The notes under the pieces were generated by a model, which was given only the letters and a program-made list of their open reading frames with translations, did not search any database and was not told where the DNA came from. Position numbers and translations under genes: made by a program. Below, one piece after another: positions 20,750-30,717 of a stretch of DNA of 64,000 bases; positions within the stretch are counted from its first letter, which is position 1, and each line of letters starts with the position of its first letter. Source of the DNA: Platanthera guangdongensis (Eukaryota > Streptophyta > Magnoliopsida > Asparagales > Orchidaceae); contig CM077160.1 in assembly GCA_039583875.1 (NCBI GenBank), positions 115,401,314 to 115,465,313 on the forward strand, written 5' to 3'.

Positions 20750-22058
20750 TGTTGGATCTTATGACGTCCTTAGAGGGGGGTGAATAAGAGTTTTCTGAAA
20801 TTTTATTTCTTAAATAAAAATATCAGAGTTAATTAATGAAGTTATGAAATATTTTATAGTAATTACATTTCTTTTTATATTTAAACAAAAATATTACATT
20901 AAAAATTACTTTTTAGGAAATTGCGGAATTCAATATTACTTTACTGTCAGCAATATCACTATTTAAAACATTTTATGATATGAAAATAAAATCAAGATAA
21001 TGAGACAATAAATGACATGATTTTATTTCATAAGAAATTGATTACAAAATACAATGTATCTCTATAAAGCTAGAGATCGAGGCTATGAAAAATATAAACT
21101 CCTTTTGATTTCACTGGTCCTTCTACCAAGAACCGGCCGGCTATAGCGTATCTCTCCCTAGATCTTACTACTAGCATCCTCCTACATCACACCATGATCT
21201 AGACGCTACACACAAGGCAGCGAAAACTCCCTAAGTCACACAAGAATCTAGACGTCATGCACAAGACGACGATTTCCTTCTAAGCCACACACGGACCTAG
21301 ACGCCACACACAAGGCGGCGATTTCTCTACCGATTACAAAGATGATAAGATAAGTTACACAATAAAAATTCAGAATAAAAACTCCCTCAAAATGAAGCTC
21401 TGAAGACGGCGTCAAATCCTTGCAAAGATTTTTGGAAATGCTGCGCACGAACCGTCTCTTCTTCGCTCTTGAACGTTCTTGGGAAAGCGGGAGTTTTCTG
21501 AAGTCTGGAGCTCTCTGGATGGAATACACGGGAAATAATACTCCAGGTAATGAAAAATTCATCTTCTCCACAGAAGAATTCGATCTTTTTATATTTTTGA
21601 GATATCGTCCGGCAATAGTGGCTATCGCCCTCCAGCGATATCATCTCTGGCTGCCACGTGTCTCATGATTCTGAGGTTTTCACGGGATGATTCGATCATG
21701 GGGCTATCGCCGGCGATATCCGATATCGCGTGACGATACCACCAAATAGTGGTTTGGTGGCTGGATCGTGTGGAACATGGCCTTCATCACGCTGACGTCA
21801 TTTTCGCTATCGTCTGGCGATAGTGGCTATCACCTGGTGATATCTCCTTTTCACTTTTGCCATCCGAACCTTTTCCAGATTGTAGATGACTTCGTTCTCA
21901 TTCCGGAATGGGGTGGCATGTTCTGTAACTGCTCCCGGATTGAAAGTTATAGTCGTTTGAAGTTTAGCACACAAAACTCGTTGTTTTGTTTTTTCTGATG
22001 TGTGCACACTTTTAGATCATGTCCATGATTGAGGACTTGTCTCATCATTCAACCTATA
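20750..22058 (-). repeat. SIRE-like 3' LTR, main part
   Basis: Bases 21740-22058 match 28206-28555. The terminus (GACGTCCTTAGAGGGGGG) matches the end of the LTR at 12160-12198 in reverse. Between 21595 and 21850 the words GGCGATA and TATCGCC occur many times as palindromes. The remaining 100 bases of the LTR are at 27829-27928. Confidence 0.8.
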
Positions 22059-22490
22059 TGTTGCAGTATGGAAACCGGGCGGTCTGGCGACTTGTCTCTG
22101 GCGGCTTGATAGCCGGGCGGTTTGGCGGCTTCTCTCCAGCGGCTTGGTAACCGGGCGGCAATGGGCTCTCATGTTGCAGTATGGAAACCGGGCGGTCTGG
22201 TGACTTGTCTCTGGCAATTTGGAGACCGGGCGGTCTGGCGGTTTCTCCTCTGGCGGCTTGTCGTTATGGTTGGGCGGTTAACCTTCTCGTCTAACCGCGC
22301 GACCTGTGCGGTCTGGGTTTGTCTAACCGCTAGTCACCGTAAATGTATTTATTCTCACATTGCTTATTTGTAATCTCTTCATTCTCTTTCATTCTATAAA
22401 AGGAAGATCATACCTTTGTAATATACACAATTTTTGGAAATAAAATTTTTTTATTGTCCAAATTTTGGTTTCTCTTTTTTTGTTCGCACA
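22059..22490 (+). repeat. 5' LTR of Copia E
   Basis: TGTTGCAG...TTCGCACA. The first 50 bases are repeated inside the LTR from 22172, a 113-base shift. GGGCGGTCTGG words recur. The same arrangement is in the 3' LTR. Confidence 0.88.
22394..22402 (+). promoter_or_regulatory. LTR TATA box of Copia E
   Basis: CTATAAAAG, about 95 bases before the LTR end. The 3' LTR has TATATAAAAGG at the same place. Confidence 0.6.
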
Positions 22491-22501
22491 TGGTATCAGA
22501 G
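22491..22501 (+). other. Primer binding site (initiator tRNA-Met)
   Basis: TGGTATCAGAG directly abuts the LTR end. Confidence 0.85.
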
Positions 22502-22935
22502 GGCTCGATCTTTTTCGCTTGATTCTGTGAGCGCTTTTGTCCGCGCATTTTGTCCCTTCATTCTTGCGCCCTGTCTGCGCGGTTTCCTTCTCTTCCTTGT
22601 CATTGACCTTTCTGTTCGCGACCTATCTTCGCGACCTCTATTTTGCTTTTGTGTGACCTCGTCTTTGTTCGCGCGGCTTCTGGCTTTCTGCTCGCGACCT
22701 GTTTTCGCGTGCTCCCTTTCGCTCTGCGATCTGTTTTCGTGATCTGTCTTCGCGACCTGTTTTCACGCGGCCTCTTCCTTTCACACGACCTCTTGTTCGC
22801 GCGGCTCCTTGTTGCTTTTGTGCGGCCTCGTGTCTGTCCGCGCAAACTGTGGCTTTCGTGCGGCCTCTTGTCTATCTGCGCGGCTTCTTTTTCCCTGTTC
22901 GCGCGGCTTCCTTTTTGTCCACTCTGCTCTTCTTC

Positions 22936-23857
22936 ATGGCTCTCTCTGATACCTCTACTACTACTACTACTACTACTACTACCCGTGGTCCACCCTCCTC
23001 CTATTCCGTCGGGCAATCTTGGAACCATTTCCAAACTTATCGGTTCCAACTACCTGGACTGGAGTGTTTCCTTCAGCTTTCTACTTCGCTCACAACGCAA
23101 ACGTCATCATCTCACTGATGACCCACCTCCTCCAGAGTCCGATCTCTTTGATGACTGGGATGTTAGCGGCGCTCTCGTTCGCACTTGGCTGGCTAACAGC
23201 CTTTCTGATGAGTGCTTCCCCGTCATCCGCCATGATGTAACGGTAAAGGGTGCTTGGCTTCAACTTGCCGCTCATTACTCCAAGGGAGCTCAAACGTCTC
23301 GCATCTATACTCTTTATGCGGATCTCTTTGCCCGTCCCTCCATGTCTCCTGCTGCCGCCTACCAACAAGTTCAGGCTCTTGGAGCCGAAATTCTTCAGAA
23401 CCTTCCATTCTCTGCGGATCTGGCTGAGCAACACAAGCACTTTCAGGAACTTCTTATTGTGTGCTATCTTTTACGTCTTCCAGAATCCTATGACATGATC
23501 CGTCAACAGATCTTTGGCGAGGCGGATTCGCCCACCTTGGATGTCACTGCTGCCCACATCACTGCTGTTACCTCTCTACTTCAGCGTCCGTTGCTATCCT
23601 CCTCACCGCTCCCCGACACCAATGCTCATCATACTCAGCGGGGTGGCTCTGGTGGCCGCAGCCATCAATCCGGCGGACGTAGACCTTCCCGCTTTTTCTG
23701 CTCTCATTATGGCTGCACCGACCAAACGGTTGATCGTTGCTGGATGAAGCATCCGCATCTTCGCCCATCTGGTGACGCTTCCACCTCCTCTTCGAAGAAG
23801 TCCGCCTCGGTGGTCACGTCTTCAGGTAGTGCACATGTGGTGACTCAAGGTAAATGA
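22936..23857 (+). pseudogene. Copia E gag
   Basis: ATG 22936 is followed by a CTA/ACT trinucleotide run (22955-22982) encoding poly-Thr. A frameshift near here puts the rest in another phase: LIGSNYLDWSVSFSFLL, DVSGALVRTWLANSLSDE, ARPSMSPAAAYQQVQALG and LLIVCYLLRLPESYDM, the usual Copia capsid blocks. The knuckle region (FFCSHYGCTDQTVDRCWMKHP) has lost the regular CCHC spacing. The frame ends with TGA 23855-23857 where protease should continue. The open stretch 22643-22935 before the ATG is Cys/Leu-rich leader and is not taken as coding. Confidence 0.75.
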
Positions 23858-25155
23858 CTGATTAACTCCGGTGTTACTAATCATATGACCGACAATTCTC
23901 AGTGTTTTTCTCTCCTAGAAAAACATGATCAATTGCCTCTGGTCTTCATTGTGGATGGCTCTCCCTCACCGATCAATGGGACGGGAGTGGTTCAAGTCAC
24001 TCCGTCTCTTCGCCTAGCAGACACCCTCTACGTGCCTCAGTTTTCATGCAATTTGTTGTTTGTTACTTCTCTTTGCAAGCAACTACAGTGCTCCGTCACA
24101 TTCACTATTACTTTTTGTTCTTTTCAGGATCCGAGCTCCCAAAAGACGATTGCTACTAGGACTGAGAGCGGAGGCATCTACTTCCTAGACAACTTATCTG
24201 CTCTGTCAGTTTTTTCTTCTTCTACGGATCTTCTACAATGGCATCTTCGTCTTGGTCATCCTCCTCCACGGCTTCTTCGTCAGCTTATGCCCCATCTACC
24301 TACTCATAGTCCTCTCAACTGTGACGCCTGTCAGGTTGACAAGCATCACCACTCCTCCTTTCTGCCGAAGCAAGGTCGTGGCTCTTCCCGTCCTTTTGAT
24401 CTCGTTCACTCCGATGTCTGGGGTCCTGCCCCTACCCTAACTGTAGGTCGAGGTAGTTCGTATTTTGTAACTTTTATTGATGATTTCTCTCAGTGTACGT
24501 ACGTGTATCTCTTAAAAGAGTGCTCTGAGCTATTCTCTGTGTGGACATCTTTTTATTATATGATTAAAACACAGTTTAATGCGTCTATTCGGCTTTTTCG
24601 TTCTGATAATGCCATAAAATATCTTAGTCATAATTTTTCTTCTTTTTGTGTGCAAAATGACATTATTCATCAAACTAGCTGCGTATATACCTCGCAGCAA
24701 AATGGCATGGCTGAACGCAAAAACCATCACCTCCTTGATGTCGCTCGAACGCTAATGACACAAATGCAAGTTCCTCGCTCCTATTGGGGCTATGTTATCC
24801 TTATCTCCCGCTATCTCATCAACCGCATTCCCTCCACGGTTCTACACGACCACACACCGTTCTCCATTCTCTATCCGGGCAAGGAACCCTTCCCTCTTCC
24901 TCTGCATATATTTGGGTGTACGACTTTTCTGCACGCTCCCTCCGTCACTTGTGACAAGCTCACTCCACGTGCCACCAAGTGTGTATTTCTGGGTTACTTT
25001 TCCACTCATAAAGGTTACTGTTGTTTTGATCATGTTCTTCGGAAGCAGTTCGTCTCCGCGGACGTTACTTTTTTCGAAAGTGCGTCATATTTCTTTCACG
25101 ACTCCTCCCTTCTTCTTGATATTCCTGCTCCTCCTACCAACTCCTCTGTCCCGTC
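23858..25155 (+). pseudogene. Copia E protease and integrase
   Basis: In phase with gag just after its TGA, the protease active site reads LINSGVTNHMT. The catalytic Asp is Asn and Ala is Val, so protease is dead. Then come the pre-integrase zinc region (LQWHLRLGHPPPRLL ... CDAC), and integrase RPFDLVHSDVWGPAP, VTFIDDFSQCTYVYL, RLFRSDNAIKYLSH and NGMAERKNHHLLDVAR with the D-D-E residues present. It ends with INRIPSTVLHDHTPF and FGCTTFLH before the TRIM. The integrase core itself is uninterrupted. Confidence 0.82.
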
Positions 25156-25595
25156 TGTAGGATCAAACGCATACCCAACTGTTCTAAAAGCCCGGACTGT
25201 TGGAAAGGGTGCTACTTAATTTTTTAAATAAGTAGCAGATCGCCACGGATCAAGTGAAGGAACGTCGAACCCAACAATCCCCCCCCCCCGGCGTCCAGCA
25301 CAACCCGCCGGCTCAGAGGTGGGGTTACCACATGGCCCACATGGCTCAGAGGTGGGGTTACCACATGTCCACGATTGCCTGACCCGCCGAACCCACACAG
25401 GTAGAAGGGAAAATCGGGATTTAATAGCCCCCCCCCCCCCCCGGTCTTGAACCCGTGACCTCCTCTGATACCAAATGTAGGATCAAACGCATACCAACTG
25501 TTCCAAAAGCCCGGACTGTTGGAAATGGTGCTACTTAATTTCTTAAATAAGTAGCAGAGCGTCACGGATCAAGTGAAGGAACGCCGGACCCAACA
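25156..25595 (-). mobile_element. TRIM (terminal-repeat retrotransposon in miniature), 440 bases
   Basis: Direct repeats 25156-25276 and 25476-25595 (about 120 bases, TGTAGGATCAA...CCCAACA) surround 199 noncoding bases. On the minus strand TGGTATCAGAGG (25462-25473) is a tRNA-Met primer site next to the 5' repeat, and a G-run borders the 3' repeat. The target-site duplication is CCGTC (25151-25155) / CTGTC (25596-25600). I see no 5S rRNA-like block, so it is probably not Cassandra. Confidence 0.85.
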
Positions 25596-27376
25596 CTGTC
25601 TACGCCCAATGAGACCCCTCCACCTTCGGAATGCCCGCCATCTTCTCCTCCTCTCTCTCCGCCTTCGCCGTCTCTCTCTGCTCCCGGGCCAGCTCTCTCC
25701 TCTACGGATGCATCGGATGCTGATGAATACGACGACCTGGATCTTCCCATTGCTCTTCTCAAAGGGGTGCGGACGTGTACCCAGCATTCGCTTACTGCTG
25801 TTATTTCTTATGCTCGTCTTACCCCTTCTCGCAGGCATTTTGCGTTGCCTATCTCTGTCATTGCCACTCCCTGCACCTACAAAGAAGCCCTCATTGGAAG
25901 ACCGTCATGGATGAGGAAATTGTCACCCTCACTGAGCGGGGTACATGTACTCTTGTCCCTCCTCCTTTGAGCACCGATGTTGTTGGCTGTCGCTGGGTCT
26001 TTGTTGTGAAGTTCCGTCTGGATGACAGTGTGGATCGTTACAAGGCACGCCTGGTCGCTAAGGGCTTCACTCAGTCCTATGACGTTGATTATTTTGACAC
26101 ATTCACTCTCGTTGCTCGTCTCAGCACTATTCAGGTTCTCTTGTCTGTGGCCGTCAACAGGGATTGACCCATTTCCCAACTGGATGTCAAGAATGTCTTC
26201 CTCTATGGTGATCTACAAGAGGATGTCTACATGGAGCAACCTCTTGGGTATGTTGCTCAGGGGGAGACATGTGTATGCCGACTGAAGAAGGTCACCTATG
26301 GTCTAAAGCAAAGCCCTCGGGCGTGGTTCGATAAGTTCAGCGGCATTGTGACAACCATTGGTTTCACAAGAAGCTCTGTCGATCACTCGTTGTTCATTCG
26401 CAAAACTGCACTGGCTCTGGTGGTTTTTGTTGTATATGTGGATGATATTCTTCTCACGGATGATGACCAGGCTGGGGTAGCGCTGACAAAGAAACATCTT
26501 CGTCAACACCTTGTCACGAAGGATATGGGCTCCCCAAAGTACTTCATAGGGATAGAAATCTCTCGAAAGCATAATTCTTTGGTCTTCTTCCAACGTAAGT
26601 ATGTTCTTGATCTTTTGAAAGAGACAGTGTTGATTGGGGCTAAACCTGTCTGATGTTTCATGGCTGCTGGAGCAGATAAAACCTGAATAGACGACTCGCC
26701 TCCTCTGTCAGATGTTACAAGGTATAGGCGTCTGGTTGAAAAACTCATTTATCTCACGATAGCAGACCCAACATCTCCTATGTAGTAGGCAAGGTTAGTC
26801 AGTTCATGCAAGCTCCCAGAGTGTCATCTACAGTCCACCCTGAGAATATTAGAATATGTTAAAGCGCAGCCTGGTAAGGGACTACTGTTTCAGAGGAATG
26901 GTCATTTAAAGATTGAAGTCTACTCAGATTCTAGTTATGCTGACGACAAGGGTAATCGCAAGTCCACATCGGGCTTCTGCACTTTTGTACGAGGAAACCT
27001 AGTGAGCTGGAAGAGCAAGAAACAGTCTGTCGTTTTCAGGTCTATTGTCGAAGCTGAATATCAGAGTATGTCGTCAACCATTTGTTAGTTAAAGTGACTA
27101 CGAGCTCTCATGCTGGACTTAGGAGAAGTCTATAATCATCCTCTACCTATGTTCTGCGACAACAAGGCTGTTATATATATCTCAAAAAATCTGGTATTTC
27201 ATGAGAGAGCAAAACACATCGAAGTTGACTGTCATTTCATTAGAGAAGAGATCTTGAATAAACAGATTTGCACTTCATTCGTTACTTCAGACAACGAGTT
27301 GGCAGATATTTTCACCAAGCCTATGTCTGCTTCCTTTTTTCACATTTGCGACAAGCTGCGCATGATTGATATATAG
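25596..27376 (+). pseudogene. Copia E reverse transcriptase and RNase H
   Basis: After the TRIM come an acidic Pro/Ser spacer, then RT motifs CRWVFVVKFRLDDSVDRYKARLV (split here as CRWVFVVKF and DRYKARLVAKGFTQ) and a TGA at about 26165 in NRD*PISQLDV. Then KNVFLYGDLQEDVYM, YGLKQSPRAWFDKF and an intact FVVYVDDILLTDDD (26425-26466), followed by LGSPKYFIGIE-like DMGSPKYFIGIEISR. RNase H pieces are YSDSSYADDKGN-like near 26930, KSKKQSVVFRS near 27015, and from 27110 LPMFCDNKAVIYISKN, ERAKHIEVDCHFIREE and ELADIFTKPM. Several frameshifts separate the blocks. Confidence 0.82.
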
Positions 27377-27395
27377 GCTCCAGCTTGAGGAGAAG

Positions 27396-27828
27396 TGTTG
27401 CAGTATGGAAACCGCACGGTCTGGCGACTTGTGTTTGGCGGCTTAATAGTCGGGCGGTCTTGCGGCTTCTCTCCAACGGCTTGGTAGTCGGGCGGTAACG
27501 GACTCTCATGTTGCAGTATGGAAACCGGGCGGTCTGACCACTTGTCTCTGGCGGTTTGGAGACCAGGCGGTCTGGCGGTTTCTCCTCTAGCGGCTTGTCG
27601 TTATGGTCGGGCGGTTGGCCTTCTCGTCTAACCGTGAGACCTGTGCGGTCTGGGTTTGTTTAGCCGCTAGTCACCGTAAATGTATTTAGTCTCACATTGC
27701 TTATTTGTAATCTCTCTCTTATTCTCCATTATATAAAAGGGAGGTCATACATTTGTAATATACACAACTTTTGGAAATAAACACTTTGTTATTATCCAAA
27801 TTTCGATTTCTCTTTTTTTGTTCGCACA
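27396..27828 (+). repeat. 3' LTR of Copia E
   Basis: Direct repeat of 22059-22490, including the internal copy of its own start at 27509. Confidence 0.88.
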
Positions 27829-28643
27829 TTATACAATCTGCACACTATAAACACACAAAATAGTAGATCCAATACATCACGGTATTTATTATTTTCAAAC
27901 CAAGAGATCCGGAACGCATGCTCCAACAATCTACCCTTTTTGATAATAACAAATACCTATATGAGAAATTATTGAGTTTAAGAACATTTATATTTATAGG
28001 TAAGTGTGGTAAAAGATATGCATGAATAATAAGTTTATAATGTGGTAGCTTTAAAGCAAAACTCAGATGCACACTCTTCCTATATGAAGGCTCCCCATAT
28101 ATAAGTGTTCCACATATATTTTGTTCCACCTAAATATCGATTCCACTAGATTTCTCGATTTATTTCCCCCTTTTGTTATTAGCAAAAGTGGGTAGGGATG
28201 AATATACATACGATATCGTCTGGCGATACCTCCAAATAGTGGTTTGGTGGCTGGATCGTGTGGAACATGGCCTTTGTCACGCTGACGTCACTTTCGCTAT
28301 CGCCTGACGATAGTAGCTAACGTTTGGCGATATCTTTTTTTCACTTTTGTCGTCTGAAGCTCTCCAGATTGTAGATGACTTCGTTCTTATTCCGAAATGA
28401 GGTGACACGTTCCGCAACTCCTCCCGGATTGAAAGTTATGGTCGTTTGAAGTTTAGCACACAAAAGTCATTATTTTGTTTTTTTCTGAAGCGTGCATACT
28501 TTTAGATTATGCTAATGACTGGGGACTTGTCTAATCATTCAACCTATACAACCTACACACTATAAAAACACAAAAGAGTACATAAAATACATCACAATAT
28601 TTATTATTCTCAAACCAAGATATGCGGAACGCATGCTCCAACA
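27829..28643 (-). repeat. SIRE-like LTR start, 3' internal end and truncated 5' LTR
   Basis: 27829-27928: first 100 bases of the 3' LTR (minus strand TGTTGGAGCATGCG...). 27929 to about 28205: internal sequence with the SIRE polypurine region AAAAAGGGTAGAT. About 28206-28643: first part of the 5' LTR. The breakpoint near 28205 joins LTR to internal sequence directly. Confidence 0.75.
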
Positions 28644-28648
28644 AGGGA

Positions 28649-29893
28649 GAATAGTGTCATGTGCAACCATAACACTAAGGGCAGACGAGACGGGCTGACA
28701 GGACAAGAAGTGAGTGGCATCACGGGTCATGCGAAAAGAGGCACCAGAGTCAAGCAACCAGTCGGAGGAAGAGATACCTACAGGGACAGAGGCTGTCGGC
28801 TGAGAGGCAGATGCACCAGAAGCATCTGGTGAAAGCACGGAGGCAGAGGAGCAATGCAGTGAACCGTGATGTAATTGTTGGGCAAGCACAGAAACAGATA
28901 GTGACTATGTCATAGCAGAGAAATGAGCTGGAGGAGCAACATGAGCACGTTGCTGACCAGACTGTTGATTCCTTTGAAGCTTGTGGCACTAAGATTTGAC
29001 ATGGTTAAAGCACTGCAGTAGTGACAGCGGACAGGTTGACGGCGAGAAGCACTAGACTGAGCAGTAGAGGGCACTGAAGGACGAGGAACAGGCCGCACCA
29101 GTGCACTATAACCCGACAAAGAAAGCAAAGGAGCACTCACAAGAAAGGGATGCAGTGAAAACTCGGGAGCCGCAAGGACAGCATGAGTCAGCACACCAGA
29201 AGTCGTAGGACTGTCTAAGGAGCAGAGACGAGTCTCTTCAGCAATTATCAAACCCAACATATCGCTGAGAGAGGGTGAAGGATCCTGGTGCAAAAGCTGA
29301 GCACGAACATGCTCGAACTCAGGGCGTAAGCGCATGAGAAACTCATAAATGCGTTGAAAGCAGTGATCCCGAGATGTAGCAACACACTGAGGTCAAGTAA
29401 TGCAGGGGGAAGGAGACATCTCATCGCACCAACGCCAGAGGTCCAGGAGCTCAACAAAGAAGGTCTGGACGGACCGATCACGCTGGTAGCAGACGCCAAG
29501 GGTTTGGAACAGAGAGTAGCATGGAGCCTGACTAGAAGGCAGGTAGAGACGACGCAGGTGATCCTACATCGCCTTGGTCGTAGGTAGCTGGTAGACGGTC
29601 ATGCGAATGGGGAGCTCGCGGGACTGACAGATGACGGCTATCACACGAGAGTCGTCCGAGTACCACTTCTCCATGTCAGAGTGCTGGACAGAAGCGGCGG
29701 TGTTAACAATGGAAGAATCATCCACAGAAGAGTCTGTTGGTGGAGGCGGAGTAGGCTCAGAGCCATCAATATGGCCTCATAGATCTAGACCACGGAGGAT
29801 CACGCCGACGATGGAGGACCATGCCTTATAGTTTCGTATATTGAAACTGACATCCGCCTTCTGGATAAAAGCAGAGGAGTAAGACGAGGCCAT
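28649..29893 (-). pseudogene. Copia D gag and protease
   Basis: Minus-strand ATG at 29893 begins MASSYSSAFIQKADVSF, then NYKAWSS, interrupted by a TAG near 29778. Later blocks are MEKWYSDDSRVIAVICQS (29675), FFVELLDLWRWCDEMS and MRLRPEFEHVRAQLLHQ (29335), a Copia capsid with the LRPEFE motif. The knuckle lies near 29030 in degraded form. Protease reads SSDWLLDSGASFRMT (28775) with an intact DSGAS site, then is cut at 28648 by the SIRE-like insertion and resumes at 20744. Several stops and frame changes make it non-functional. Confidence 0.78.
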
Positions 29894-30497
29894 TGGGGTT
29901 GAGGATCAGTTGGAAGCGAAGCGAGGAGACGAGTGAAAGAGATGAGAGCGACAGAAGATCAAGAGCAGCGTCGATCCAACGTCGAGAGGAGCAGCAAGAG
30001 CAGATCAGGGATTACGACAATCAGGGATGAAGATCGGCGATCGCAGGAGGCAGCAGAGGAGGTCCGACGGCCTAGAACAGGGGCTGCTTCAGTCAAAGAA
30101 AGAGGCCAGCGATTGATAAAAAGGTTGTCAATGTTGGAGATTGGGATAAACCGACGGAAGAGAAGCAGACCGGCAGAGAACACGAAATCCCCGAAACAGG
30201 CGCGCTCTCAAGCAGGCGGAACCTCGTCGGTTGGAAGACGTGTGTCGCGAAAGGGGAAGATAGGCAGGGACGACGACGTCTGCCTTTGATCGAGCGATGG
30301 TTAGTGTCAATGTCGAGCTCGGTTCAGGCGACAAGATCCGGAGGCGGCTATCCAGGAGGCGACGGAAAAACATAAGCAGCGACGGGAAAACGGAAGCAGC
30401 AATGGGATCGATCAATAGGAAGCAGCGGAGCGGGATCGAGCGGGGGAGACGGTGCGTTCGGCAAGGGCGGCTAGGGATTTTCGTAGCTCTACTACAA
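29894..30497 (-). other. Copia D leader with decayed primer site
   Basis: GC-rich, no recognised ORF. Directly after the LTR (30497-30486 on the minus strand) TGTAGTAGAGCTAC resembles the tRNA-Met site TGGTATCAGAGC with three changes. Confidence 0.5.
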
Positions 30498-30629
30498 CGA
30501 TAGGGACACAATCAATCAATATTAACGGGAAATAAGGTAATATACATACAAAAACATGAGAGGGTGTTCACGACACCCTCGTTGAGTCTAAGATAACTCT
30601 ATCACACATGAAGTACACAATATCTTACA
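30498..30629 (-). repeat. 5' LTR of Copia D
   Basis: Direct repeat of 17107-17243. Its TG end has become CG at 30498. Followed by the AAAAT target-site duplication. Confidence 0.78.
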
Positions 30630-30717
30630 AAAATAACCAAGACATTGTGTACAGGATCATCTGTGACAATTGGAGTACTGTCGTGGCGCGACAGTACCCG
30701 GGCTTCGTCGGCCCTCG

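Larger units (their letters stand above)
22059..27828 (+). mobile_element. Ty1/Copia element 'E', nearly full length, inserted in the SIRE-like LTR
   Basis: LTRs 22059-22490 and 27396-27828, tRNA-Met primer site at 22491 and a GAGGAGAAG polypurine tract before the 3' LTR. The target-site duplication is CTATA (22054-22058) / TTATA (27829-27833), with one change. Gag, protease, integrase, RT and RNase H are present in Copia order but broken. A 440-base TRIM sits at 25156-25595. The RNase H end (KLRMIDIY followed by a stop) is usual for Tork-like Copia elements; I treat the lineage as tentative. Confidence 0.88.
20750..28643 (-). mobile_element. SIRE/Maximus-like Copia, internally collapsed, inserted in Copia D
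   Basis: It starts TGTTGGA and ends TCCAACA, with a five-base target-site duplication AGGGA (20745-20749 and 28644-28648). Left: most of the 3' LTR (20750-22058), continuing after a nested element at 27829-27928. Then about 275 bases of 3' internal sequence (27929-28205) with the 'TTGTTATTATCAAAAAGGG' stretch typical of SIRE elements. Right: only the first 440 bases of the 5' LTR (28643 down to about 28206). The rest of the 5' LTR, gag and pol are deleted. Confidence 0.8.
17107..30629 (-). mobile_element. Ty1/Copia element 'D', containing nested insertions
   Basis: LTRs at 17107-17243 and 30498-30629 with a perfect five-base target-site duplication, AAAAT (17102-17106 and 30630-30634). On the minus strand: primer site, leader, gag, protease, integrase, RT and RNase H in Copia order (protease-integrase-RT-RNase H). 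The element is split at 20749/28644 by a SIRE-like element and again in RNase H by a 364-base foldback element. Removing them leaves roughly 5.3 kb, a normal Copia size. Confidence 0.85.

Noticed and set aside
22643..22935. Hydrophobic Cys/Leu-rich extension before the Copia E gag start, signal-peptide-like
   Set aside because: It is leader sequence made of repeated CGCG(A/G)CCT-type words. The gag ATG lies at 22936 in another frame.
25156..25595. Cassandra-type TRIM with 5S rRNA promoter
   Set aside because: Ends and size fit a TRIM, but I see no 5S-like internal control region in its LTRs.
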